Source: UBA1858 sp964636225
GTDB lineage: Bacteria; Pseudomonadota; Gammaproteobacteria; UBA4575
Assembly: GCA_964636225.1 (NCBI GenBank)
Contig: CAZWQM010000007.1
Location: 1-64,000 of the forward strand
Reading direction: 5' to 3'
DNA length: 64,000 nucleotides
Below, piece after piece: positions 26,233 through 33,680 of the stretch. The notes under the pieces were generated by a model that did not search any database, was not told the origin of the DNA, and saw only the letters and a program-made list of their open reading frames with translations. A program made the translations under genes and the position numbers. Each line of letters opens with the position of its first letter. The first letter of the stretch is position 1.

Positions 26233-26967
26233 ATGGCTTTAAGCAAACAAATTTCATTCAAGTTTTGGATAAAACAGCTTGCGGCAATAACTGCATTGGG
26301 TTTGTTTTTATCCCTTGGGATGTGGCAACTTGGACGCGGCACGGCCAAAGGTGAAATAGAGGCAGCCATAAACGAGAATGAGGTTGTGTCTGAAAATCCC
26401 AGATTGCCCATACAGGATGTCGAAAGCTGGCGCTACAAGCAAATACATCTAACCGGACATTACGCTATCAAAAAACAGTTCTTGCTGGATAATCAAGTGA
26501 GGGATAGAACCTCAGGTTATAATGTTTTAACGCCTTTCTACATTGACGGCGACAATGTATGGGTGTTGGTGGATAGAGGCTGGATTGCGCAGGGTATAGA
26601 TAGAGGTACATTGCCTGATGTGGAAAATGCCGGTACTGAAACACAACAGATCTCAGGCAGAATTTATGTTCCCTATAGTGCGGCATACAGTCTGGGGGAT
26701 ATCGCGGAAGGTGAGGACAGCGGATGGCCAAGAAGAATTCAATTTGTTGATTACGATCAGTTAAGTATAAGAATTGGAAAGGCACTTCAACCATTTACGC
26801 TTAGACTTGCCGCCGATGAACCTTACGGGTTTCGGCGGGACTGGATGCTGAATAACATGACTTCCAGTAAGCACTATGGTTATGCATTCCAGTGGTTTGC
26901 AATGGCTTGCGCCGTAGTAATCCTCTGGTGGCTCTACAGTATAAAACCATTATCTGAAAAGAAATGA
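26233..26967 (+). CDS. SURF1-family cytochrome oxidase assembly protein
   Basis: SURF1/Shy1 proteins help insert haem a into subunit I. The 244-residue protein has an N-terminal helix (LAAITALGLFLSLGMWQLGR) and a C-terminal helix (FQWFAMACAVVILWWLY). Between them is a periplasmic domain with VLVDRGWIAQG and the late GYAFQWF, both family marks. It is divergent from the DUF2909 gene. Its stop overlaps the next start by 4 nt (ATGA). Confidence 0.94.
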   Translation: MALSKQISFKFWIKQLAAITALGLFLSLGMWQLGRGTAKGEIEAAINENEVVSENPRLPIQDVESWRYKQIHLTGHYAIKKQFLLDNQVRDRTSGYNVLTPFYIDGDNVWVLVDRGWIAQGIDRGTLPDVENAGTETQQISGRIYVPYSAAYSLGDIAEGEDSGWPRRIQFVDYDQLSIRIGKALQPFTLRLAADEPYGFRRDWMLNNMTSSKHYGYAFQWFAMACAVVILWWLYSIKPLSEKK

Positions 26968-27545
26968 CTACAAAAAAGAATTCAAAACTACAGGGCTATT
27001 TATTGATAGCTGTCTTCGTCGTCCCCTTGTTCATTGCCATGGGCATGTACTTTATGAGAGATGGTATGCATGCTGTGAAATCGGTTTCACATGGCGAGTT
27101 AATATATCCTGCGCAGCCCGTAACACGTATTCAAATCGAATCCGGGGAAAATTCCCGTATTGATCTTGAAACGCTAAAAGGCAAATGGACATACCTTGTC
27201 TACTCACCACAGGCTTGTGATTTAGAGTGTGAAGCCTCGTTATTCAAATTACGCCAAACTAAAAAAGCCACAGGAAGAGAAGCCAACCGTGTGCAATCCG
27301 CTTTGCTTATTAAAGCAGGTCAACTAGAGACAGAAATTCAAAACAGAAATCCAAGAACACTGATGGGTGAGTTGATCAAGATGGAGTTAGAAAACGGGGA
27401 TAGGGCAAGCCTGAAACTGGAACCTGGAAAGATATACCTGATGGACCCCCACGGGAATCTAATGATGAAATATGATCAATCTTCTACCTCGCGTGGGATG
27501 CTGAAAGATATAAAAAAATTATTAAAGATATCGAATATCGGATAA
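26964..27545 (+). CDS. Membrane-anchored Sco/thioredoxin-like protein of the cox cluster
   Basis: This 193-residue protein has an N-terminal membrane helix (about 11-30), then a soluble domain. Positions 85-89 read CDLEC, a CX3C pair placed after a beta-strand (WTYLVYSPQ), as in Sco copper chaperones. Near the end YLMDPHGNLMMKY resembles the Sco/thioredoxin strand with a nearby His. Overall similarity to true Sco is weak and the domain is short. It overlaps the SURF1 gene by 4 nt and precedes ctaA by 4 nt. A copper- or thiol-related assembly role is inferred. Confidence 0.6.
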   Translation: MTTKKNSKLQGYLLIAVFVVPLFIAMGMYFMRDGMHAVKSVSHGELIYPAQPVTRIQIESGENSRIDLETLKGKWTYLVYSPQACDLECEASLFKLRQTKKATGREANRVQSALLIKAGQLETEIQNRNPRTLMGELIKMELENGDRASLKLEPGKIYLMDPHGNLMMKYDQSSTSRGMLKDIKKLLKISNIG

Positions 27546-27549
27546 AAGA

Positions 27550-28560
27550 ATGAGCGGAACAGCTAGAAAAATTTTGCTGGCAGCGTTGCTGCTAACTTTT
27601 GTTGTAGTGGTATTGGGGGCGTATGTGCGCCTGTCAGATGCGGGTTTGGGTTGTCCGGATTGGCCTGGATGTTATGGGCATTTAATTGGTGTACCTGATA
27701 CCGATTCCGAGCTGGCGCATGCACAAAATAATTTTGAGCGCGAGGTCGAGGCCAGTAAAGCCTGGAAAGAAATGATTCATCGTTATTGTGCTGGAACCCT
27801 GGGCATACTGATTTTCATTATTGCTATCGCCTTGTTCAAAAAAGATCATCGAGGTGAAAGACATGCACTAGCGGGTTCATTACTGGCAGCCGTTTTAATT
27901 TTTCAGGCGTTGCTAGGTATGTGGACGGTGACCTTGCAGCTAAAACCCCTGATCGTCATGGGGCATCTGCTTGGTGGCTTTACTTTGTTTAATTTACTGG
28001 TTTGGCAATGGTGGAGAACCAGTTCGCTGCAACCACAAATCAATCTGGCTTCAGCCAACACTCTATTTAAATTAGCTATTTTCACTGTTATGGTTTTGGT
28101 CGGCCAGATCGCTTTGGGTGGCTGGGTAAGCTCTAACTATGCGGCGTTGGCATGCGTAGATTTTCCCCAGTGTCAGCAATCATGGTGGCCGATGATGGAC
28201 TTTAAAGACGCGTTTATTCTTTGGCGCGGTCTGGGCATTGACTATGAATTTGGTGTGCTGGATCATCCGGCACGTGTGGCTATTCACTATGTCCACCGAA
28301 TCGGTGCATTGGTGACCACGCTGGTGATTTTGTACTATGCCTTCAGATTACTAAAATGCTCCAATCAGTCAGGAATATTCAGAACTAATGTGTTTATTAT
28401 TATGGGGTTGTTGTTGCTACAGGTGAGTCTGGGCATATCCAATGTGGTATTTAAGCTGCCATTACCTATTGCGGTGATGCATAACGGAGTCGCTCTACTC
28501 CTATTGGCAAGCCTTGTCAGCAGTATATCTATGCTAAAATTAGCCCGATCTGGCGATTAG
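27550..28560 (+). CDS. ctaA: Haem A synthase CtaA (COX15)
   Basis: CtaA oxidises the C8 methyl of haem O to the formyl group of haem A. The 336-residue protein has eight membrane helices in two four-helix halves. Ligand histidines are in EMIHRYCAGTLG and HYVHRIGALVT, with further His in VMGHLLGG and VMHNGVAL. The N-terminal GAYVRLSDAGLGCPDWPGCYG is a family hallmark; its Cys pair is typical of type 1/2 enzymes. ctaB follows after 13 nt. Confidence 0.96.
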   Translation: MSGTARKILLAALLLTFVVVVLGAYVRLSDAGLGCPDWPGCYGHLIGVPDTDSELAHAQNNFEREVEASKAWKEMIHRYCAGTLGILIFIIAIALFKKDHRGERHALAGSLLAAVLIFQALLGMWTVTLQLKPLIVMGHLLGGFTLFNLLVWQWWRTSSLQPQINLASANTLFKLAIFTVMVLVGQIALGGWVSSNYAALACVDFPQCQQSWWPMMDFKDAFILWRGLGIDYEFGVLDHPARVAIHYVHRIGALVTTLVILYYAFRLLKCSNQSGIFRTNVFIIMGLLLLQVSLGISNVVFKLPLPIAVMHNGVALLLLASLVSSISMLKLARSGD

Positions 28561-28573
28561 TTTTTCCTTATCT

Positions 28574-29488
28574 ATGACTAGCAAGACACATACATCTAAT
28601 TTCAGCTCGGCCTTTGGCCCGTTGAGCCACTGGCGTGACTACTTGGAATTATGTAAGCCCAAAGTGATTGCCTTAATGGTATTCACCGCGATTGTGGGAA
28701 TGCTTATGGCAGATCCCGGCAATGTGTCCTTGTCGACCTTTATCTACGCGACATTAGGGATTGCGCTGGTATCCAGTTCAGCGGCGGCAATAAATCACGT
28801 GGCCGACAGTCGCATAGATGCTGCCATGGACAGAACCAAACTGCGCCCTTTACCTGCCGGCTCGCTGAGCAAAGCGTCCGTGTTGGCATTTGCCGCCATT
28901 ATTGGTATCGCGGGTATGGCAATATTAATCATAAAGATTAATCTGCTCACAGCCATGCTGACTTTTGCGTCATTGGTAGGTTATGCCGTGATCTACACTA
29001 TGTATCTTAAGCGCGCCACACCACAAAACATTGTGATTGGCGGCGCGGCAGGCGCAACACCGCCATTATTAGGTTGGACTGCAGTTACTGGTCAGATTGA
29101 TGCGGATGGATTGCTGTTGTTGCTTATTATCTTTACCTGGACGCCACCGCATTTTTGGGCATTGGCGTTATACCGTAAAGAGGAATACGCTAAAGTGGAT
29201 ATTCCCATGTTGCCGGTGACACATGGTGATGACTTCACACGACTGCAAATTACTTTGTACACATTGCTGATGTGTGTGATTACCATACTTCCGTATTTGA
29301 CCGGTATGTCCGGTCTGGTCTATCTGGTAAGTGTTTTACTGCTGAATGCAGGATTTTTATATTATGCAATTAGTCTGCAGATAACCAAAAGCAGGACGAA
29401 GGCGATTAATACCTTCGTCTACTCTATTATCTATCTGATGGTGTTATTTGCAGTCTTGCTGTTTGACCGATATCTGCCGTTAATTTAA
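28574..29488 (+). CDS. ctaB: Protohaem IX farnesyltransferase CtaB (COX10, haem O synthase)
   Basis: CtaB adds a farnesyl group to haem B to make haem O, the substrate of CtaA. The 304-residue membrane protein of the UbiA superfamily has the first Asp-rich motif NHVADSRIDAAMDRTKLRP and the second loop YLKRATPQNIVIGGAAGATPP (split across helices 4-5). The symbol cyoE is also used, but an aa3 cluster favours ctaB. Its TAA overlaps the stop of the convergent rpoH gene (TTAA at 29485-29488). Confidence 0.96.
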   Translation: MTSKTHTSNFSSAFGPLSHWRDYLELCKPKVIALMVFTAIVGMLMADPGNVSLSTFIYATLGIALVSSSAAAINHVADSRIDAAMDRTKLRPLPAGSLSKASVLAFAAIIGIAGMAILIIKINLLTAMLTFASLVGYAVIYTMYLKRATPQNIVIGGAAGATPPLLGWTAVTGQIDADGLLLLLIIFTWTPPHFWALALYRKEEYAKVDIPMLPVTHGDDFTRLQITLYTLLMCVITILPYLTGMSGLVYLVSVLLLNAGFLYYAISLQITKSRTKAINTFVYSIIYLMVLFAVLLFDRYLPLI

Positions 29489-30348
29489 GCAGCGATATAC
29501 CCTTGCAACTTTTTCATTGCATTATTTTCCAGCTGACGGACACGTTCTGCTGACACACCTAACTGCTCGGCCAGATCCTGCAAAGTCTGTTTGTTTTCAG
29601 ACAACCAGCGCGCCTGAATGATGCTGCGACTGCGATCGTCCAATTCATTCATAGCGGTTAACAGCTTTTCTGTTTGATGTCCGCTCCAATTGTCCTGTTC
29701 TATGCTGTTGGCAGGATCATCACTCTCACTAGTCAGGTAAGCAGAAGGAGAAGAAATATTGTCTTCATCATCGGCATTGGCGGGTGCGTCAAAACCCAGA
29801 TCCTGACCACTCAAACGTGATTCCATTTCCAACACTTCACTGGGTTTTACGCCCAGTTCCATGGCTACAGATTCGACTTCATCGTGATTGAGCCAGCCGA
29901 GTTTTTTCTTTTTACCGCGCAGGTTGAAAAATAACTTTCGCTGCGCTTTGGTTGTGGCCACTTTTACAATACGCCAGTTTCGAATAATGAATTCATGTAT
30001 TTCGGCACGAATCCAGTGAACGGCAAATGAAACCAGACGGACATTTAGGGTTGGGTCAAATTTTTTCACCGCTTTCATTAATCCGATATTACCTTCCTGA
30101 ATCAGGTCGGCCAACGCCAGTCCATAGCCGCTGTAACCACGTGCAACACGTATTACAAAGCGAAGATGGTGAGTAATTAATGTGCGCGCTGCTTCAAGAT
30201 CCTGATGATCGCGCAGGCGCAGGGCAAGATTCTGCTCTTCTTCAGCAGACAGAATGGGCAATTGATGAGCTGCATTGATATAGGCGTCCAGGCTGCCTGC
30301 TGTTAAAGTCAGCTCATGTGGTTGCGAAATAACCAGACTATTGCTCAT
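29485..30348 (-). CDS. rpoH: RNA polymerase heat-shock sigma factor RpoH (sigma-32)
   Basis: RpoH directs transcription of chaperone and protease genes. The 287-residue protein has region 2 (DLIQEGNIGLMKAVKKFDP) and the diagnostic RpoH box QRKLFFNLR at residues 136-144, a core-binding and stability element. Region 4 ends with LAEQLGVSAERVRQLENNAM. GAGGAG precedes the ATG. The gene sits beyond ftsYEX as in E. coli, but a 680-nt stretch with a Nu1-like gene on the other strand intervenes. A CIRCE operator lies 36 nt upstream. Confidence 0.97.
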   Translation of the reverse strand: MSNSLVISQPHELTLTAGSLDAYINAAHQLPILSAEEEQNLALRLRDHQDLEAARTLITHHLRFVIRVARGYSGYGLALADLIQEGNIGLMKAVKKFDPTLNVRLVSFAVHWIRAEIHEFIIRNWRIVKVATTKAQRKLFFNLRGKKKKLGWLNHDEVESVAMELGVKPSEVLEMESRLSGQDLGFDAPANADDEDNISSPSAYLTSESDDPANSIEQDNWSGHQTEKLLTAMNELDDRSRSIIQARWLSENKQTLQDLAEQLGVSAERVRQLENNAMKKLQGYIAA

Positions 30349-30383
30349 AACTTTTTATCTCCTCATTCGTACATAAAGTAAGT

Positions 30384-30410
30384 TTAGCACTCCTACAGTT
30401 AGAGTGCTAA
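30384..30410. promoter_or_regulatory. CIRCE operator (HrcA binding site) upstream of rpoH
   Basis: TTAGCACTC-N9-GAGTGCTAA matches the CIRCE consensus at all 18 arm positions with the exact 9-nt spacer. HrcA binds this element and represses groE or dnaK operons in many bacteria. It lies 36-62 nt upstream of the rpoH start codon. A minus-strand TATACAAT (30414-30421) directly upstream could be the -10, which would place the operator over the transcription start. hrcA itself is not in the window. Confidence 0.9.
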
Positions 30411-30492
30411 CCGATTGTATAGTTCCCGCTCCGGCTGGTCTGTTTGGCACATTTAGTTTATCGACCAGATTTATCCATAGAGGGAGAAGTTT

Positions 30493-30666
30493 GTGGGTAT
30501 TTTCAATCTATTCAGGTACCGTTCATTTATACCCCAACTAGAGGAAAGGGTTGCCCGTTTAAGTACACAGGGCGTTGATCGCCATATCGATGAACGGTCG
30601 ATGACCAGGAATATTCGGCAAATCTACATCGTGAATTGTGTCTTATACTGCTTTTGTCATGATTAA
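30493..30666 (+). CDS. Possible 57-residue small protein
   Basis: A GTG-started frame runs to TAA at 30664-30666. It follows AGGGAGAAG (30481-30489), a good ribosome binding sequence at 3-nt spacing from TTT-GTG. The product starts MGIFNLFRYRSFIPQLEERV and is mildly basic with a Cys-rich tail (NCVLYCFCHD). I do not recognise it. The frame fills nearly half of the gap between rpoH and the Nu1-like gene. It could be non-coding or the remnant of a longer gene. Confidence 0.25.
   Translation: MGIFNLFRYRSFIPQLEERVARLSTQGVDRHIDERSMTRNIRQIYIVNCVLYCFCHD
30518..30598. repeat. Inverted repeat in the rpoH/Nu1-like intergenic region
   Basis: ACCGTTCAT (30518-30526) is the exact reverse complement of ATGAACGGT (30590-30598), with 63 nt between. 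A smaller stem GGCG-TTGAT-CGCC (30571-30583) lies inside. Together they could fold into one RNA structure in a stretch with no confident gene. Outside these elements nothing definite was seen in 30411-30804. Confidence 0.4.
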
Positions 30667-30804
30667 ATCAATGTCATGTCATGCAATTATCAGTAATAGA
30701 CACGTCTGCGAAAGATAAAAATTAGTATAAATATCGCTAAATGTACTTATATTTATTAACCGAATTTTCCGTAATACGGTAAATGCAAATAAAGAGATAA
30801 ATTC

Positions 30805-31017
30805 ATGCCAGGAGTTCAAGTAAGCAAAGCGGATCTCGCGCATATTTTTGGAGTGGATCAACCCACAATAGATGGCTGGCTGGAAAAAGGCTTGCCCCAT
30901 ATGCAAAAACGTATTCAAGACAGGGATCGACAGTCATTTACACGTGAATTAATTTTCGATACGGCAGATGCCATCAATTGGCGATTAACTGCACATAACA
31001 TCGCCGAAGATTGGTAG
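30805..31017 (+). CDS. Stand-alone Nu1-like (phage terminase small subunit) winged-helix protein
   Basis: The 70-residue protein resembles the N-terminal DNA-binding domain of lambda terminase small subunit Nu1. Shared order: VSKADLAHIFGVDQPTIDGWLEKGLP, then (after a basic loop) LIFDTADAINW (read here as two blocks). Nu1 has the equivalents VNKKQLADIFG, a WQEQGMP turn and LYDSAAVIKW. The rest of Nu1 and all other phage genes are missing. AAGAGA lies 10 nt upstream of the ATG. It is convergent with ftsX (17 nt apart). A DNA-binding role is inferred; the target is unknown. Confidence 0.65.
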   Translation: MPGVQVSKADLAHIFGVDQPTIDGWLEKGLPHMQKRIQDRDRQSFTRELIFDTADAINWRLTAHNIAEDW

Positions 31018-31034
31018 AGTCTGGTTAGCAGAGG

Positions 31035-31982
31035 CTAACGATAGACTTTGAGCTTATGAGCTACGGCGATCCATGCAGACACAACGCCGAGCATGCTGAC
31101 AGATATTATAATGCTACTGGCCAGGCCAAAGCTGATTCTGCTGAGGTCAAAATCGTTGCCAAATAAAGCGGCCAGTTTTGAGGTGGCCTGATGAACAAGC
31201 CAGCTACACAAGCTGACTACAAAAAGTGACAGTACCGCACCGGTAAATCCCAGCCAGAATCCAGAATATAGAAAAGGGCGTCGCACATAGGCGTCGCTGG
31301 CCCCGACTAACTTGATAATTTCCACTTCTGCATGGCGCCCGGTAATTTCCCAGCGAACCACATTGGCAATAATTAAACCAATAGCAAGCAGCAATATAAT
31401 ACTGATTATCCACTGAACACGATGAATCACCGCAAGTATCGCTTGTAAGCGCTGATACCAAATTAAATCAAACTGCACTTGTTCCACCTGTTTCAGGCCG
31501 CGCAAGTCATTTTCCAGAGTGATTAATGACTGTAAGTCTGTAAGAGTAGATTCAGGGTTTACAACGATTAAATGAGGCAACGGGTTTTCAGGCAGGCTTT
31601 TTGTGAGTGAGCCTAAATCCATCTGTTGACGGAATTCTTCGAGGGCTGTTTGTTTGTTTACTGCCATCGCATTGGCAATGCCTTGCATGCTCGAAATGCT
31701 TTGTGTCAGTTGTTGTGCTTGTGCAAAATCAACGTTGTCTTTTAAAAATAATGTAATCTGCTTATCGCTGTTCCAATCATAAGTTAACGCCCGTACGCTT
31801 GAAAATAACAGATACAGGCTAATCGGAATTGAAAGAGCAATGGCGATCATGAGCGTGGTGGAAATGAAAGCAGCAGGACTTTTTTTGAGACGTGAAAAGC
31901 TCAGTTTAAAGCTCTCGATATGATGCTCTATCCATAGGACAGCGCGAGTGTTTAGATTGGCCTGAGATTTTTTTTTGCGCAT
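31035..31982 (-). CDS. ftsX: Cell division ABC transporter permease FtsX
   Basis: FtsX is the membrane subunit of FtsEX, which activates septal peptidoglycan hydrolases through EnvC-type partners. The 315-residue protein has a basic cytoplasmic N-terminus, a first helix (about 40-62), a large periplasmic loop and three more helices. The conserved WEITGRHAEVEIIKLVGASDAYVRRPF cytoplasmic loop (read in two parts) is present. ftsE ends 10 nt upstream. Confidence 0.95.
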   Translation of the reverse strand: MRKKKSQANLNTRAVLWIEHHIESFKLSFSRLKKSPAAFISTTLMIAIALSIPISLYLLFSSVRALTYDWNSDKQITLFLKDNVDFAQAQQLTQSISSMQGIANAMAVNKQTALEEFRQQMDLGSLTKSLPENPLPHLIVVNPESTLTDLQSLITLENDLRGLKQVEQVQFDLIWYQRLQAILAVIHRVQWIISIILLLAIGLIIANVVRWEITGRHAEVEIIKLVGASDAYVRRPFLYSGFWLGFTGAVLSLFVVSLCSWLVHQATSKLAALFGNDFDLSRISFGLASSIIISVSMLGVVSAWIAVAHKLKVYR

Positions 31983-31992
31983 ATTTACGGGA

Positions 31993-32646
31993 TTAGCTCA
32001 CTAATCTTCCATGGTCCAGGTTTAAAATTTTCTTGTGGAAACCTGATATTAAATTTACGTCATGGCTAGCAATTAATGCACTCACGCCGACCTGATTAAA
32101 GTCCATAAATAATTTCATGATATCTGAGGACAATTCAGGATCCAGATTGCCGGTGGGTTCATCAGCCAACAGCAAGCGTGGTCTGTGCACAATAGCACGA
32201 GCAATACCAACGCGTTGTTGTTCGCCACCGGATAACGATATCGGATTGGCTTTTTCCTTGTTGAGTAGGTCAACCTTGTCCAGTGCGGCTCTCACTCTTC
32301 TGGGTATTTCTTTTGGACTAAAGCCATTGATACGCAAAGGTAATGCAATATTTTCAAATACATTACGATCATTAAGCAGGCGGTGATCCTGAAAGACCAA
32401 TCCCATTTTGCGCCGAAAAGCGGAAACCATGGTTTTGCTGGCGTGGGTTACGTTTCTTTCATCGAAATACAGCTTTCCACGGGTCGGTGTCTCAATCAGG
32501 GCAATTAGCTTTAACAGTGTGCTTTTACCGGATCCGGAAGGACCGGTGATGAAACACATCTCACCATCTTCCAGTTGTAAATCTATTTGCGAGAGTACTT
32601 CACCGCTCTCGGGGTAACGTTTACAGATGTTTTGAAGTCGAATCAT
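31993..32646 (-). CDS. ftsE: Cell division ATP-binding protein FtsE
   Basis: FtsE is the cytoplasmic ATPase of FtsEX. The 217-residue protein has Walker A GPSGSGKST, Q-loop VFQDH, ABC signature LSGGEQQR and Walker B LLLADEPTG, with the switch SHD. Its ATG overlaps the ftsY stop by one base (TAATG), so ftsY-ftsE-ftsX are translationally linked. Confidence 0.97.
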   Translation of the reverse strand: MIRLQNICKRYPESGEVLSQIDLQLEDGEMCFITGPSGSGKSTLLKLIALIETPTRGKLYFDERNVTHASKTMVSAFRRKMGLVFQDHRLLNDRNVFENIALPLRINGFSPKEIPRRVRAALDKVDLLNKEKANPISLSGGEQQRVGIARAIVHRPRLLLADEPTGNLDPELSSDIMKLFMDFNQVGVSALIASHDVNLISGFHKKILNLDHGRLVS

Positions 32647-33563
32647 TAACTGCCAATTAGAGCCGATGAAAATTCTCTTGCATCAAATACCTGAAGATCC
32701 TCAATGGCTTCACCTACGCCGATGTAACGTATTGGCAGACCCAGACGGTCTGCAATGGCCAGTACAACGCCACCTTTGGCGGTACCGTCCAGTTTGGTAA
32801 TACACAGACCGGTCACATTCATAGCCTGATGAAATTCCTCGGCCTGTCGTAAAGCATTTTGTCCCATGCTGGCATCCAGCACCAGCAGTGTTTCATGCGG
32901 AGCCTGTGGGTCAATTTTATTCATCACACGTTTAACTTTTTGCAATTCAGTCATTAAGTCATTCTGAGTATGCAGACGCCCCGCCGTATCTGCAATTAAC
33001 ACATCAATTTTGCGTGCTGTGGCGGACTCAAGGGCATCAAATACTACCGATGCACTATCCGCTCCGGTTGATTGCGAGACGACTGGAATATCGTTGCGCT
33101 CTCCCCAGGTAATCAGCTGTTCAACGGCAGCGGCACGAAATGTGTCGCCTGCAGCCAGGATGACCGATTTACGGTTCTTCTTTAGGCGGCGGGCGAGTTT
33201 GCCAATAGTGGTTGTTTTGCCAGCACCATTAACCCCTACTACCAGAATAGAGAAGGGTTTGATGCGACCAAGTAACATGGGTTTATTACTGGGTTCAAGG
33301 ATTTCAAAAATGCATTGAGACAGTAACGCGGAATAATCTGCATTAAGATTAGACTTTTTCTCTTTTTCCACCAACGACTTTAACTGTGTAATTAGCTTGT
33401 CGGTTGTCTCAATGCCTACATCCGCCATCAATAATCCATCTTCAATATCTGTGATAATTTCCTGTGGTGATTTAGAGGTGCTTTCATCAATGCTTTCAGT
33501 CAGTACTCCACGGGTTTTAGATAATCCTTTTTTGAGGCGATCGAATAAATTTTGCTCAGTCAT
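32646..33563 (-). CDS. ftsY: Signal recognition particle receptor FtsY
   Basis: FtsY docks SRP-ribosome complexes at the membrane through GTPase activity. The 305-residue protein contains the N and G domains only. It lacks the long acidic A domain that makes E. coli FtsY 497 residues. GTPase motifs are GVNGAGKTTTIGKLA, DTFRAAA, DTAGR and TKLDGTAKGG. It is first in the ftsYEX unit and divergent from the M16 peptidase pair. Confidence 0.97.
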   Translation of the reverse strand: MTEQNLFDRLKKGLSKTRGVLTESIDESTSKSPQEIITDIEDGLLMADVGIETTDKLITQLKSLVEKEKKSNLNADYSALLSQCIFEILEPSNKPMLLGRIKPFSILVVGVNGAGKTTTIGKLARRLKKNRKSVILAAGDTFRAAAVEQLITWGERNDIPVVSQSTGADSASVVFDALESATARKIDVLIADTAGRLHTQNDLMTELQKVKRVMNKIDPQAPHETLLVLDASMGQNALRQAEEFHQAMNVTGLCITKLDGTAKGGVVLAIADRLGLPIRYIGVGEAIEDLQVFDAREFSSALIGS

Positions 33564-33634
33564 ATGTTTTGCTAAATAACAGTAATAAATATAATGCTAT
33601 GCTTGGGTTGAACAATCTAAATCATGCGTTGTCG

Positions 33635-33650
33635 TAAGATTCTGATCTTA
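33635..33650. repeat. Small palindrome in the ftsY/M16 divergent gap
   Basis: TAAGAT-TCTG-ATCTTA is a 6-bp inverted repeat with a 4-nt centre, 31-46 nt upstream of the M16 peptidase start. It might be an operator; no family is recognised. Confidence 0.3.
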
Positions 33651-33680
33651 TCGTAATTTAAACTACACTAAGTCTAGTCC

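Noticed and set aside
30679..30918. 79-codon minus-strand frame across the gap and the Nu1-like gene
   Set aside because: It runs antisense through the Nu1-like gene, which has a better start signal and a recognisable domain.
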